Shown: positions 1 through 8,573, numbered from the stretch's first letter. The stretch is 64,000 bases of DNA from Agrobacterium tumefaciens (GCF_009649785.1 NZ_WJOK01000010.1:119416-183415); one strand, 5' to 3'. Made by a program: numbers and translations. Notes: a model not told the origin generated them from the sequence alone.

Positions 1-730
1 CCATCTCTTCCGGTACGGGCTTGCGTCCGCGGAAAATCACTTCCGCGAATTCTTCAAGGCGCATCAGCCAGAAGGGAAGGTCGAGCGTGTCGGTGTCGAT
101 GACGACAGAATGATCGGGAAAGGCGGCCGCAAATTCATTGTGCGGATCGAGAATGAGGACACGCAGCTTCGGGTCCGTCTCGATCGCCTTGTTCAGAAGA
201 AGGGAGACGGCGGTGGTTTTGCCCACGCCCGTCGAGCCGACGACGGCGAAATGTTTCGCCAGCATCTGCTGGATGTTGATGGCCGCGCCAATCGTGTCGT
301 CCTGCGTCAGCTTACCAATGACGCATGTGTCTCGCTTGCCGCTGTCATAGATCTTGGAAAGGTCTCCCGTGCGGATGCGATGCGCGACCGCGCCCAGGTA
401 GGGGTAACGGGAAATGCCGGTGGAAAAACGTTCGCTGCCATCTTCGGTGCGGTAGACTTCGCCAACGAGTTCCACGTCGATCAGCAGCCGGTTCGGCTTG
501 TCCGACGACCAGTGTTCTTCGCCCGTGCGCATGGCATATACCAGTGCGGCGACACGGCTCGTTCCCATTTCGATCGAGATCAGGCGTCCGACGGACCAGA
601 GCTGCGCGACATCGGTTGAGCCGATTTCCGTTTCTGCGGCGATTGTCGCATGGGCGCCATCACAGGCGATGACGCGGCCGAGCATGCGGTTAGCCGGCTG
701 CTGGCCGGATCGCCGTTCGTTTTCGTCCAT
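1..730 (-). CDS. HerA-like ATP-binding protein (DUF87), N-terminal part
   Basis: The gene reads leftwards off the window edge, so only the first 243 codons are present. The ATG at 730 opens a protein starting MDENERRSG. An N-terminal HAS-barrel-like region of about 150 residues is followed by a Walker A motif, GSTGVGKTT, then hydrophobic strands ending in LILDPHNEF, typical of HerA/FtsK-type hexameric ATPases. HerA proteins are DNA translocases that often work with a nuclease partner; here the partner and the Walker B region would lie outside the window. The family call is good. The biological role is not known from what is visible. Confidence 0.8.
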   Translation of the reverse strand, partial: MDENERRSGQQPANRMLGRVIACDGAHATIAAETEIGSTDVAQLWSVGRLISIEMGTSRVAALVYAMRTGEEHWSSDKPNRLLIDVELVGEVYRTEDGSERFSTGISRYPYLGAVAHRIRTGDLSKIYDSGKRDTCVIGKLTQDDTIGAAINIQQMLAKHFAVVGSTGVGKTTAVSLLLNKAIETDPKLRVLILDPHNEFAAAFPDHSVVIDTDTLDLPFWLMRLEEFAEVIFRGRKPVPEEM

Positions 731-969
731 GCGGGACGCTCTATGAAACTCGTCACTATTCACGTCTTATCCCGGTACATGCGGATGATCGCGGTGGTTC
801 GGGCATTATCTGCATCTTTGATTGTAAAAGATTATATTTAACAACCTGTGTATCTGTTGCGTTCGAAAATTTCGTCCGTGGTGCCTTACGGGTAATAAAA
901 GAAGCCGACGCCGATTTTTTCCGCAATATGCGTTGACGACTGGCGCTTTTCTGGCTAACACTCCGGCCC

Positions 970-1026
970 ATGAAAAATCTTAACGTACTTATCGTGGTGG
1001 GACGGCGCATGGGCAGGATGGTGTAA
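970..1026 (+). CDS. ilv operon leader peptide (18 aa)
   Basis: An 18-codon frame, MKNLNVLIVVGRRMGRMV, sits between the upstream gene and ilvI. Six of seven consecutive residues (LNVLIVV) are Leu, Ile or Val, the products of the pathway encoded downstream. The stop codon lies in the loop of a hairpin (arms 1016-1021 and 1027-1032) and the U-tract terminator follows 32 bases later. This is the layout of a transcription-attenuation leader: ribosome stalling on scarce branched-chain aminoacyl-tRNAs would change the downstream RNA fold. No strong Shine-Dalgarno sequence is visible before its ATG, which is the main weakness. Confidence 0.8.
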   Translation: MKNLNVLIVVGRRMGRMV

Positions 1027-1081
1027 CCATCCGGCGAAAGCACCCATGCGCTGAACGAGGCTCCTCTAGGGGCCTTTTTTT
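1005..1081 (+). promoter_or_regulatory. Attenuator of ilvIH: pause stem plus intrinsic terminator
   Basis: A perfect 9-bp outer stem pairs GCGCATGGG (1005-1013) with CCCATGCGC (1043-1051) and encloses a 6-bp inner stem, GGATGG/CCATCC (1016-1021, 1027-1032). A 7-bp terminator stem, AGGCTCC/GGGGCCT (1058-1064, 1069-1075), then runs into seven T residues (1075-1081). The outer stem overlaps the end of the leader peptide, so ribosome position would decide whether it forms. The antiterminator pairing was not worked out. Confidence 0.8.
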
Positions 1082-1144
1082 ATGTCTTCAAACAGGCCCT
1101 CGGGCTCCTCGATATCCAAAGCCAAAGCGGGATGGAAACAGGCA

Positions 1145-2938
1145 ATGACGGATAAGGATAATACGGAAAACAGCAATAGCATGACAGGTGCGGAGATTGT
1201 TCTGAAGGCGCTGAAGGACAACGGCGTCGAGCACATCTTCGGTTATCCTGGTGGTGCCGTGCTTCCGATCTACGACGAGATTTTCCAGCAGGAAGACATT
1301 CAGCATATTCTCGTACGTCACGAGCAGGGTGCCGGCCATGCTGCCGAAGGTTATGCCCGCTCCACCGGCAAGGTCGGTGTCATGCTCGTTACCTCCGGTC
1401 CCGGCGCCACCAATGCGGTCACCCCGCTGCAGGATGCGCTGATGGATTCCATTCCGCTCGTCTGCCTCTCCGGCCAGGTTCCGACATCGCTGATCGGCTC
1501 CGACGCATTTCAGGAATGCGATACCGTCGGCATTACGCGCCCCTGCACCAAGCACAACTGGCTGGTAAAGGACGTCAACGAACTGGCGGGCATCATCCAT
1601 GAGGCCTTCCGCATCGCACAGACTGGTCGTCCCGGCCCCGTCGTTGTCGATATTCCGAAGGACATCCAGTTCGCCACCGGCACCTATACGCCGCCTTCCG
1701 CCGCCATTCAGCAGAAGAGCTACAAGCCGAAGGTTCAGGGCGATCTCAACGCCATTCACGCGGCCATCGAATTGATGTCTAAGGCAAAGAAGCCGGTTTT
1801 CTACACCGGTGGTGGCGTCATCAACTCCGGCCCGGAAGCGACACGGCTGCTGCGCGAACTGGTAGAGCTGACCGGTTTCCCGATCACCTCGACGCTGATG
1901 GGTCTCGGCGCCTATCCGGCTTCCGGCAAGAACTGGCTCGGCATGCTGGGCATGCACGGTTCGTACGAAGCCAATATGACAATGCATGATTGCGACGTGC
2001 TGGTCTGCATCGGCGCACGTTTCGACGACCGTATTACCGGGCGCCTGAATGCGTTTTCGCCGAATTCCAAGAAGATTCACGTCGATATCGATCCGTCTTC
2101 GATCAACAAGACCGTGCGCGTCGACGTTCCGATCATTGGCGACGTCAGCCATGTTCTGGAAGATATGGTTCGCCTGTGGCGCGCTTTGCCGAAGAAGCCG
2201 GAAAAAGCGCAGACCGCGGACTGGTGGCTGCAGATCGAGCGCTGGCGCGCCCGCAACTCCTTCGCCTACAAGAATTCCAACGATGTCATCATGCCGCAAT
2301 ATGCATTGCAGCGTCTTTACGAGGCATCGAAGGGGCGCGAGACTTTCATCACCACCGAAGTTGGCCAGCACCAGATGTGGGCGGCGCAGTTCTTCGGCTT
2401 CGAGGAGCCGAACCACTGGATGACCTCGGGCGGTCTCGGTACCATGGGATACGGCCTGCCGGCAGCTATCGGCGTGCAGGTCGCGCATCCGGAAGCGCTG
2501 GTTATCGACATTGCCGGTGATGCCTCGATCCAGATGTGCATTCAGGAAATGTCCTGCGCCATCCAGTACGGTCTGCCGGTGAAGATTTTCATCCTCAACA
2601 ACCAGTATATGGGCATGGTGCGGCAGTGGCAGCAGTTGCTGCACGGCAACCGCCTGTCCAACTCCTATACCGAAGCCATGCCTGACTTCGTCAAACTGGC
2701 GGAAGCCTATGGCGCGGTTGGCATGTATTGCGACGATCCGAAGGAACTGGACGACAAGATCGCCGAGATGATTGCGGTCAACAGGCCGGTCATCTTCGAT
2801 TGCCGCGTTGCCAATCTCGCCAATTGCTTCCCGATGATCCCATCTGGTAAAGCCCATAACGAGATGCTGTTGCCGGATGAGGCGACGGATGAAGCTGTTG
2901 CCAACGCCATCGATGCCAAGGGCCGTCAGCTAGTCTGA
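1145..2938 (+). CDS. ilvI: Acetolactate synthase large (catalytic) subunit
   Basis: This catalyses the thiamine-diphosphate-dependent condensation of pyruvate with pyruvate or 2-oxobutyrate, the first shared step of valine, leucine and isoleucine synthesis. The 597-residue protein has the full family length. The catalytic Glu is at residue 60 in RHEQGAGHAAEGYAR, and the C-terminal TPP/Mg site is GDASIQMCIQE...FILNN. The frame is open from an ATG at 1082, but that codon touches the attenuator U-tract. I prefer the ATG at 1145 (MTDKDNTEN); an ATG at 1181 is also possible. ilvH follows after 19 bp and is clearly co-transcribed. Control is probably by the attenuator just upstream. Confidence 0.95.
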   Translation: MTDKDNTENSNSMTGAEIVLKALKDNGVEHIFGYPGGAVLPIYDEIFQQEDIQHILVRHEQGAGHAAEGYARSTGKVGVMLVTSGPGATNAVTPLQDALMDSIPLVCLSGQVPTSLIGSDAFQECDTVGITRPCTKHNWLVKDVNELAGIIHEAFRIAQTGRPGPVVVDIPKDIQFATGTYTPPSAAIQQKSYKPKVQGDLNAIHAAIELMSKAKKPVFYTGGGVINSGPEATRLLRELVELTGFPITSTLMGLGAYPASGKNWLGMLGMHGSYEANMTMHDCDVLVCIGARFDDRITGRLNAFSPNSKKIHVDIDPSSINKTVRVDVPIIGDVSHVLEDMVRLWRALPKKPEKAQTADWWLQIERWRARNSFAYKNSNDVIMPQYALQRLYEASKGRETFITTEVGQHQMWAAQFFGFEEPNHWMTSGGLGTMGYGLPAAIGVQVAHPEALVIDIAGDASIQMCIQEMSCAIQYGLPVKIFILNNQYMGMVRQWQQLLHGNRLSNSYTEAMPDFVKLAEAYGAVGMYCDDPKELDDKIAEMIAVNRPVIFDCRVANLANCFPMIPSGKAHNEMLLPDEATDEAVANAIDAKGRQLV

Positions 2939-2957
2939 GCCGGGAGAGGAAAAGGAT

Positions 2958-3530
2958 ATGAACGCACACCTACAACCCACCGGCTCCGCCTATTTCATCC
3001 AGAAGGAAACGGCTGCCGTCGAAAATCACACGCTGTCGGTTCTCGTCAGCAACGAGCCGGGCGTTCTCGCCCGGGTCATCGGCCTGTTTTCCGGCCGGGG
3101 TTACAACATCGAAAGCCTGACGGTTTCGGAAACCGAGCATGAGGCGCATCTGTCGCGCATCACGATCGTAACGCGCGGCACGCCGATCGTGCTGGAGCAG
3201 ATCAAGGCGCAGCTGGAACGCATCGTTCCTGTGCACCGGGTGCTCGATCTCACCGTTCGCGCCCGCGAACTCGGGCAGGAACGGCCGATCGAGCGTGAAG
3301 TAGCGCTGATCAAGGTCGCCGGTTCGGGTGAAGCCCGCGCCGAGACGCTTCGTCTTGCGGATGCGTTTCAGGCCAAGGTGGTGGACGCGACAGTCGAGCA
3401 TTTCATCTTCGAAATCACCGGCAAGTCGTCCAAGATCGACCAGTTCGTGGCCATCATCAAACCGCTCGGCCTGATCGAGATCTGCCGCACGGGTATCGCA
3501 GCCATGAACCGCGGTTCGCAGGGGATGTGA
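2958..3530 (+). CDS. ilvH: Acetolactate synthase small (regulatory) subunit
   Basis: The 190-residue regulatory partner of IlvI confers valine feedback inhibition and raises activity. An ACT domain begins at about residue 23 (HTLSVLVSNEPGVLARVIGL) and a C-terminal ALS small-subunit domain follows. The start at 2958 has a good Shine-Dalgarno sequence (GGGAGAGG then AAAGGAT). It is the second gene of the ilvIH operon and is followed by a strong intrinsic terminator. Nothing unusual was noticed. Confidence 0.95.
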   Translation: MNAHLQPTGSAYFIQKETAAVENHTLSVLVSNEPGVLARVIGLFSGRGYNIESLTVSETEHEAHLSRITIVTRGTPIVLEQIKAQLERIVPVHRVLDLTVRARELGQERPIEREVALIKVAGSGEARAETLRLADAFQAKVVDATVEHFIFEITGKSSKIDQFVAIIKPLGLIEICRTGIAAMNRGSQGM

Positions 3531-3563
3531 TCCTCCGCCTTTCGAATATCCTTGTAATACCAA

Positions 3564-3589
3564 GCCCGCGGTTCGCCGCGGGTTTTTTT
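3564..3589 (+). terminator. Intrinsic terminator of ilvIH
   Basis: A perfect 7-bp stem CCCGCGG/CCGCGGG closed by a TTCG tetraloop (3565-3582) is followed by seven T residues. It lies 34 bases after the ilvH stop. Confidence 0.92.
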
Positions 3590-3616
3590 ATGGGCTGCGC
3601 TCCGGCGAATTGATAT

Positions 3617-3672
3617 TCAACCATATGGTTGACTTTTTAATCTGGTGGCCTATATTCAACAACATGGTTGAA
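3617..3672 (+). promoter_or_regulatory. Promoter and two operator-like palindromes of the ArsR gene
   Basis: A perfect 16-bp palindrome, TCAACCATATGGTTGA (3617-3632), overlaps the -35 box TTGACT (3629-3634). A 16-bp spacer leads to the -10 box TATATT (3651-3656). A second inverted repeat with the same half-site, TTCAAC-N6-GTTGAA (3655-3672), overlaps the -10 box and the start codon. Two matching half-site pairs over a promoter fit autorepression by the ArsR protein encoded directly downstream. Confidence 0.75.
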
Positions 3673-4032
3673 TTATCTGTTCCACATCTCGACACTGTCT
3701 TTCATGCCCTTGGCGATGCGACGCGGCGCACGATGCTGCGCGATCTATCCCGTGGCGAGCGAACGGTGAGCCAGCTGGCCGAGCCGTTCGACATATCGCT
3801 GGCTGCGGCATCCAAGCACATCAAGGCGCTGGAAAACGCCGGGCTTATCCGCCGTGAGGTAAGGGGGCGTACCCATGTCTGCCGCCTTGCGCCGGAACGG
3901 TTGGCAGAGGCGCATGAATGGCTGGATTTCTACCGGCAGTTCTGGAACAGCCGCCTCGATATTCTTGAGCAGATGCTCAGGGAGGATGATCAGGGAAAAT
4001 CCCCTGCAGATGGAGGAAATGACAATGGCTGA
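3664..4032 (+). CDS. ArsR/SmtB-family transcriptional regulator
   Basis: A 122-residue winged-helix repressor. The helix-turn-helix covers about residues 30-75 (RTVSQLAEPFDISLAAASKHIKALENAGLIRR). It lacks the metal-binding cysteines of ArsR/SmtB and resembles the subgroup paired with SRPBCC proteins. The frame is open upstream, but the ATG at 3664 is chosen because the promoter -10 box ends at 3656, leaving essentially no 5' untranslated region; the transcript may be leaderless. The next gene starts 8 bp before this one stops, so the two are co-translated. Confidence 0.88.
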   Translation: MVELSVPHLDTVFHALGDATRRTMLRDLSRGERTVSQLAEPFDISLAAASKHIKALENAGLIRREVRGRTHVCRLAPERLAEAHEWLDFYRQFWNSRLDILEQMLREDDQGKSPADGGNDNG

Positions 4033-4555
4033 TATTGCAATGCCTGACGCCTATGGCCGGCTCGTCGAGCCGACAACACTGAAGATAGAACGGCTCCTGC
4101 CGGGACCAATCGAGCGGGTCTGGGCCTATCTGACACAGAGCGAACTTCGCCGCCGGTGGCTGGCGTCCGGCGAGATGCGGCTCGCGCCCGACGCACCATT
4201 TGAACTCGTCTGGCGCAACGACGAGCTTTCCGACCCGCCGGGCAGCCGCCCGGAAGGTTTTTCCGAAGAGAACAGGATGACCTCACGCATCATCACCGTC
4301 GTTGCGCCGCACCGCCTTGTCTTCACCTGGGGTGAGAGCGCAGAGGTGTCGATCGAGCTTCAGGCTCTGGGGAAGGATGTGCTTCTGACACTCGTTCACC
4401 GCCGGCTTGCGGATCGCACGACCAAGCTCAATGTCAGCGCCGGCTGGCATGCGCATCTCGACATTCTCGCCGCCCGTCTTCAGGAAAAGGAACCGGGGCC
4501 TTTCTGGGATAGCTGGCTGGGGCTGAAAGAGGAATATGAGCGCCGCATACCGTAA
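4025..4555 (+). CDS. SRPBCC (AHSA1-type) domain protein
   Basis: A 176-residue START-like ligand-binding fold. Hallmarks are an N-terminal IERLLPGPIERVWAYLTQSE and the later HRLVFTW segment of the activator of Hsp90 ATPase homologue family. The start at 4025 follows the Shine-Dalgarno GGAGG at the end of the ArsR gene, with ATGs at 4010 and 4019 as alternatives. ArsR-AHSA1 pairs are common in alphaproteobacteria, but their ligand is unknown. A second, diverged pair occurs at 8214-9052. Confidence 0.85.
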   Translation: MADIAMPDAYGRLVEPTTLKIERLLPGPIERVWAYLTQSELRRRWLASGEMRLAPDAPFELVWRNDELSDPPGSRPEGFSEENRMTSRIITVVAPHRLVFTWGESAEVSIELQALGKDVLLTLVHRRLADRTTKLNVSAGWHAHLDILAARLQEKEPGPFWDSWLGLKEEYERRIP

Positions 4556-4709
4556 CTGGGTGCAGCATGTCTGGGAGACTGACGGCGCGGTTCGCTGCGC
4601 CGTTATTGAATTGAAATGGTGCAGCCCAAAGCATCAGTTCGCAGGGCTCACACTTCGATTCAATTGCTTGAGTGCCTGATTCCGAAAAACATTTTAATGC
4701 TTTGTTAAA

Positions 4710-5555
4710 TCACAGCATTTCCAGCGCCGTCTTGCGTGTCGGTGGTGGGAAGGCGGCATCCAGTGCGGCCCAGTCCTCATCGGTGATTTCGAGATCGGTG
4801 GCACCTCGGTTCTCCTCCACCCGTGCGGCGCTGGCGGATTTTGGAATGGCGATGACGCCTTCTCTTTCCAGAAGAAAGGCCAGTGCCAGTTGCGCAGGCG
4901 TAGCCTGATAGGCCTTGGCGATGCGGATGAGTTCGTGGTTGTTGAGGATGCGCCCCTGTTCGATTGGCGAATAGGCCATCAGCGGCACGCTGTGCCACTG
5001 ACACCAGGGCAGAAGCGAAAATTCCGGTCCACGCCGGGAGAGATTGTAGAGCACCTGATTGACGGCGCAATTCTTACCGTCGGGAACAGCGAAAAGCTCC
5101 TCCATGTCGTCGGTGTCGAAATTCGAGACGCCCCAGTCGCCGATCTTGCCGGCTTTTTTCAGCTTTTCGAAAGCGGCCACCGTTTCTTCCAGCGGGTGAT
5201 CACCACGCCAATGCAGCAGATAGAGATCGAGCCGGTCGGTGCCGAGCCTTGCGAGGCTGCGCTCGCAGGCCTCAATCGTGCCTCGGGCGCTGGCGTTCCA
5301 GGGATAGACCTTGCTGACCAGAAACACCTCGTCGCGCCGGCCGGCAATCGCCGTGCCCACCACCTCTTCGGATCGGCCGTCTGCATACATTTCGGCCGTG
5401 TCGATCAGCGTCATGCCGAGATCGATCGCCTTGCGAATGCTCTCGACTTCCTGCGGAGCCGATGATCTCATCTCGCCCATGTTCCAGGTGCCGAGGCCAA
5501 GGGCTGGTATCTCTTTTCCGGATGGCAGGGTGACGGAAGGAATGTCGTCATACAT
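4710..5555 (-). CDS. Aldo/keto reductase
   Basis: A 281-residue NADPH-dependent oxidoreductase with a TIM-barrel fold. The AKR tetrad is visible: Asp and Tyr in [12 protein letters not shown], Lys in [10 protein letters not shown] and His in YLLHWRG. The C-terminal [13 protein letters not shown] is the NADPH-phosphate-binding segment. The frame stays open a long way upstream, but the ATG at 5555 (MYDDIPSV) begins the family's usual N-terminus and has a GGAG upstream. It is divergent from the LysE-type exporter at 5718. The substrate cannot be told from sequence. Confidence 0.9.
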   Translation of the reverse strand: MYDDIPSVTLPSGKEIPALGLGTWNMGEMRSSAPQEVESIRKAIDLGMTLIDTAEMYADGRSEEVVGTAIAGRRDEVFLVSKVYPWNASARGTIEACERSLARLGTDRLDLYLLHWRGDHPLEETVAAFEKLKKAGKIGDWGVSNFDTDDMEELFAVPDGKNCAVNQVLYNLSRRGPEFSLLPWCQWHSVPLMAYSPIEQGRILNNHELIRIAKAYQATPAQLALAFLLEREGVIAIPKSASAARVEENRGATDLEITDEDWAALDAAFPPPTRKTALEML

Positions 5556-5717
5556 CGGTTCGCTCCAGCGGTTGTTGACGGAGAATAGCCCTTTGTTCCG
5601 ACTTCTCAAACCCGGCATGGAAAGGATCGATCCATCAAAAAATTTGACTACGCCTATCGGTTGATCGGACTGGTTTGATGGTGGTTCGGCGGATAGTGTC
5701 TTTTCACAGGAGAGATC

Positions 5718-6311
5718 ATGACTGTCGAAACCCTCGTTGCGCTGGTGCTGTTTGCCTTCACAACCTCCATTACGCCCGGCCCGAACAATATGATGCTTTT
5801 TGCCTCCGGCGTGAATTTCGGTTTCCGCCGCACGATCCCGCATATGCTGGGCATCGGGGCGGGGTTCCTGTCATTGCTGATCGGCGTCGGATTTGGGCTT
5901 GGCGCGCTGCTACACTCCGTGCCCTTGCTCTATACCGCGCTGAAATTCGCGGGCGGACTTTATCTCGTCTGGATCGCGTGGAAGATCGGCACGTCCCGCA
6001 GCCTGAACGAGGGTGCTGCCGCATCGGTGCCGATGAGCTTTCTTGCCGCCGCAGCCTTTCAGTGGGTCAATCCCAAGGCTTGGGTAATGGCCGTGACCGC
6101 GATGGCGACCTATACGGATGAGGGGCAATATCTCGTCACCGTTTTGATCGTCGGCGTGGTTTTCGCCGCCGTCAATCTTCCCAGCGTTTCGACCTGGGCG
6201 GGCTTCGGTTCGGCCCTGCGTGACTGGCTTTCCGTTCCTGTGCGGCTCAAATGGTTCAACATCACCATGGCCGTCCTTCTCGTCGTCAGCCTCTGGCCGA
6301 TGTTGAAATAG
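5718..6311 (+). CDS. LysE/RhtB-family amino acid exporter
   Basis: A 197-residue inner-membrane protein with about six hydrophobic segments. Near the N-terminus is the family signature [20 protein letters not shown], and later [12 protein letters not shown]. It starts after a clear AGGAGA at 5718. LysE-type proteins export basic amino acids, homoserine lactones or related compounds; the substrate here is unknown. It is divergent from the aldo/keto reductase, with a 162-bp shared upstream region. Confidence 0.9.
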   Translation: MTVETLVALVLFAFTTSITPGPNNMMLFASGVNFGFRRTIPHMLGIGAGFLSLLIGVGFGLGALLHSVPLLYTALKFAGGLYLVWIAWKIGTSRSLNEGAAASVPMSFLAAAAFQWVNPKAWVMAVTAMATYTDEGQYLVTVLIVGVVFAAVNLPSVSTWAGFGSALRDWLSVPVRLKWFNITMAVLLVVSLWPMLK

Positions 6312-6373
6312 GTGTTCTCCCTTCGTCATCCCTGTGCCTGTCGCATGGATGTGGGGTGGGGGTATGGGTTATT

Positions 6374-7162
6374 CTACGCAGGGAACTGGCGGTAACATTC
6401 CTCCGCGATCTTCTGCACCTCGGCGCGCGTCAGCTCGGCAGAAACCGCATAGCCCAGTTCGTTGTCGATCCAGTAAAAGGTCTCGACGCCATCGGCGCTC
6501 GCCATGCGGAAGCTGGTGGTGCGGTTTTCCTCGTTGTGGCCGACCAGCACCGTTACCCGGCGGCCGGTCTTGTCCTGATACATCAGCATCGCCCCTGGCT
6601 TGCCGCTGACGGGGATCAGGCGCCCGCCGACGAGATCATATCCGATCTTGGAAAGATCGGGGATGGCGAAGGGATAACCGAGCCTTTTGCCGAGCCATGT
6701 TGCAAGGTGCTGCTGCTGTTCGGCTCCAACTTCAACGGGGTGGCGCACCTCGCTTGCATAGATGAGATAGGCCGATTTCGCCTGCGCGGGAATGTCAGTC
6801 GTCAACGACGCCAGAACCACGTCCTGCGGCGTGGCGAGCGGCGGCGGCACAAGCCTTCCGGCTGCCGCACCCGCCGCGAAGATCAGCAACACAGCTGCCG
6901 TTCGCAGAAGAACCGGTTTCAGCCGCCACGCGGGCGCGTGTTTTCTTTCGGCAAGCATCGCGGTGTCGTGCGGATGTTCGGCGGCATAGGCGGCGAATGC
7001 GGCTCGCAGGGTTTCAGCCTGTTTTTTCCAGTCTTCCACACGCTCCCGCTCCTGCGGCCTTTCGGTCAGCCAGGCCTCGACAGCCGCGCGGTCGTCGTCG
7101 GACAAAAGCCCGTCGACATAAGCGTGCAGATCGTCTTCGGTAATGGCATCGGGCCTTTTCAT
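6374..7162 (-). CDS. Membrane anti-sigma factor
   Basis: A 262-residue protein with an N-terminal cytoplasmic sigma-binding helix bundle (DLHAYVDGLLSDDDRAAVEAWL), one transmembrane segment at about residues 84-104 (VLLRTAAVLLIFAAGAAAG), and a periplasmic domain of about 150 residues. The HxxxCxxC zinc motif of many anti-sigma factors is absent. Its ATG overlaps the last 4 bp of the ECF sigma gene, so the two are translationally coupled, as expected for a cognate pair. The signal it senses is unknown. Confidence 0.85.
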   Translation of the reverse strand: MKRPDAITEDDLHAYVDGLLSDDDRAAVEAWLTERPQERERVEDWKKQAETLRAAFAAYAAEHPHDTAMLAERKHAPAWRLKPVLLRTAAVLLIFAAGAAAGRLVPPPLATPQDVVLASLTTDIPAQAKSAYLIYASEVRHPVEVGAEQQQHLATWLGKRLGYPFAIPDLSKIGYDLVGGRLIPVSGKPGAMLMYQDKTGRRVTVLVGHNEENRTTSFRMASADGVETFYWIDNELGYAVSAELTRAEVQKIAEECYRQFPA

Positions 7163-7695
7163 CGTGGTCTCCGCAGGGGAATGATATTGTCCGCCGCCAG
7201 GTGCTGGCGCAGGGTTTCGCGGGCGCGGGAAAGTCTGGACATGACGGTACCCACCGGGATCGACAATGTCTCGGCTGCCTCCTGATAGCTATAGCCTTCC
7301 ACCGTCACCAGCATCAGCACCGCCCGCATCTCTGGCGAAAGCAGCCCGAGCGCGACGTGCAGCCTATCGTTTTCCAGCGTGTCGCCGAGTGTGTCGGCAA
7401 CGGCCAGGCTCTCATGGCCGTCGAGACTTTCGGACGGGTGACGTTTCGCGGCGCGGTGGCGGTTGCGATAAAGATTCGTCATTATCGCATAAGCCCATGA
7501 TTTCAAAGCCGTTCCGTGCCATTGCCTCTTGTTGGTCAGCGCCTTTTCCACGCAGTCCTGCAAAAGGTCCTCGCCATCGGCGTCGGAGCGGGAAAGGCTG
7601 CGGGAATAACGCCGCAGCATGGGTATCAGCGCCAGCATCTCCGCCTCGAAGGAGCCGGCTGCGGGGGAGAGGCTCCCCCGCGTCTTGCCATTCAT
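7159..7695 (-). CDS. ECF RNA polymerase sigma factor
   Basis: About 178 residues. Sigma region 2 spans about residues 20-85 (SRSDADGEDLLQDCVEKALTN...SWAYAIMTNLYRNRHR) and region 4 about residues 110-165 (LSPEMRAVLMLVTVEGYSYQEAAETLSIPVGTVMSRLSRAR). The start is uncertain: an ATG at 7695 leaves a 4-bp gap after the preceding gene, while ATGs at 7716 and 7725 would overlap it. It is in an operon with the COG4315 protein upstream and the anti-sigma factor downstream. Confidence 0.9.
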   Translation of the reverse strand: MNGKTRGSLSPAAGSFEAEMLALIPMLRRYSRSLSRSDADGEDLLQDCVEKALTNKRQWHGTALKSWAYAIMTNLYRNRHRAAKRHPSESLDGHESLAVADTLGDTLENDRLHVALGLLSPEMRAVLMLVTVEGYSYQEAAETLSIPVGTVMSRLSRARETLRQHLAADNIIPLRRPR

Positions 7696-7699
7696 GCCA

Positions 7700-8074
7700 T
7701 CATGGTTTTGCGGCATCCCATACACCGTTCATACCGTCGCCGGTTGCATCGCCTTTTTTCATGTCCTTGGCCCAGTAGTAGAGCGGCATGCCGTCCTTTG
7801 CCCACTGCATCTTGCCGTCCTTGCGCGTCACAAGAGAATAGGCGCCTTCGGCCTTGTCGCCAGTGGCCGCGAAGAACGGCGGCCAGTTGGTGGCGCACTT
7901 GTCATAACAATTGGATACGCCCTTCTTGTCGTTCTTGAAAGTGTAGAGCGTCATGCCTTTTTCGCCCGCGAGCACATTGCCTTTGGCGGTCTTGACCGTC
8001 TCGACCGCGGGTGCCGCATAGGCCGTTCCGGCAAAAGCCAGAACGAGGGCGGGAACGATAAAGCGGATTTTCAT
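7700..8074 (-). CDS. Secreted COG4315-family protein
   Basis: A 124-residue exported protein with a signal peptide at residues 1 to about 20 (MKIRFIVPALVLAFAGTAYA). It has two copies of the family's Yx(FWY)xxD-like unit (MTLYTFKNDKKG and MPLYYWAKDMKKGDATGDG) around a CYDKCATNWPPF segment. The start at 8074 has a strong AAGGAGG 8 bases upstream. It is the first gene of the operon with the ECF sigma/anti-sigma pair. Proteins of this family often sit beside ECF systems; their function is not established. Confidence 0.82.
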   Translation of the reverse strand: MKIRFIVPALVLAFAGTAYAAPAVETVKTAKGNVLAGEKGMTLYTFKNDKKGVSNCYDKCATNWPPFFAATGDKAEGAYSLVTRKDGKMQWAKDGMPLYYWAKDMKKGDATGDGMNGVWDAAKP

Positions 8075-8213
8075 GGACATATCCTCCTTGGTTCGGGCGG
8101 CTTCTGCCGCCAGCACATCAAAAGACACCGCAGGTCACTGCTTTATTCCCTCCGCCGGTGCGATTTTTAAACTTATCCGTTGAGCTAAGTTTTTCGCTGT
8201 GATAGTTAGTCTT

Positions 8214-8573
8214 ATGGATAACTATTCAGTGCCACTTGACGATATCTTCCAGTCCCTTGCCGATCCGACACGACGGGCCGTGCTTTTGCGGTTGGGCAGC
8301 GGGGATGCGAGCGTCGGCACGCTTGCCGAACCTTTCGCCATGGCCCTGCCGTCGTTCATGAAACATATCCGCCAGCTGGAAGGAGCGGGGTTGATCGTGA
8401 CGCGCAAGCAGGGCCGGGTGCGGTTCTGCTCGCTGGAGAAACAACGGTTTTCAATGATCGAGGTCTGGCTTTCGCAACAGCATGCCATCTGGGAAGGCCG
8501 GACGGACCGGCTTGAACAGTTCGTCATGGCGCAACAGGACAGAACCTCCGATAAAGGGGAGAATGACAAATGA
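8214..8573 (+). CDS. ArsR-family transcriptional regulator (second pair)
   Basis: A 119-residue winged-helix protein clearly related to the regulator at 3664 (LADPTRRAVLLRLGSGDASVGTLAEPFAMALPSFMKHIRQLEGAGLI). No metal-binding cysteine motif is seen. The ATG at 8214 is preferred; a GTG at 8199 is possible. Its stop overlaps the ATG of the downstream SRPBCC gene (ATGA), so the pair is translationally coupled. It probably represses its own operon. Confidence 0.87.
   Translation: MDNYSVPLDDIFQSLADPTRRAVLLRLGSGDASVGTLAEPFAMALPSFMKHIRQLEGAGLIVTRKQGRVRFCSLEKQRFSMIEVWLSQQHAIWEGRTDRLEQFVMAQQDRTSDKGENDK

Noticed and set aside
756..1043. A leftward open frame of 95 codons covering the ilv leader region
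   Set aside because: It overlaps the leader peptide and attenuator stems, has no Shine-Dalgarno sequence, and its product resembles nothing; the RNA structures explain the sequence better.
1088..2857. A 589-codon leftward open frame opposite ilvI
   Set aside because: This is an antisense shadow caused by high GC and strong codon bias in ilvI; the composition is unlike a protein and no start signal is seen.
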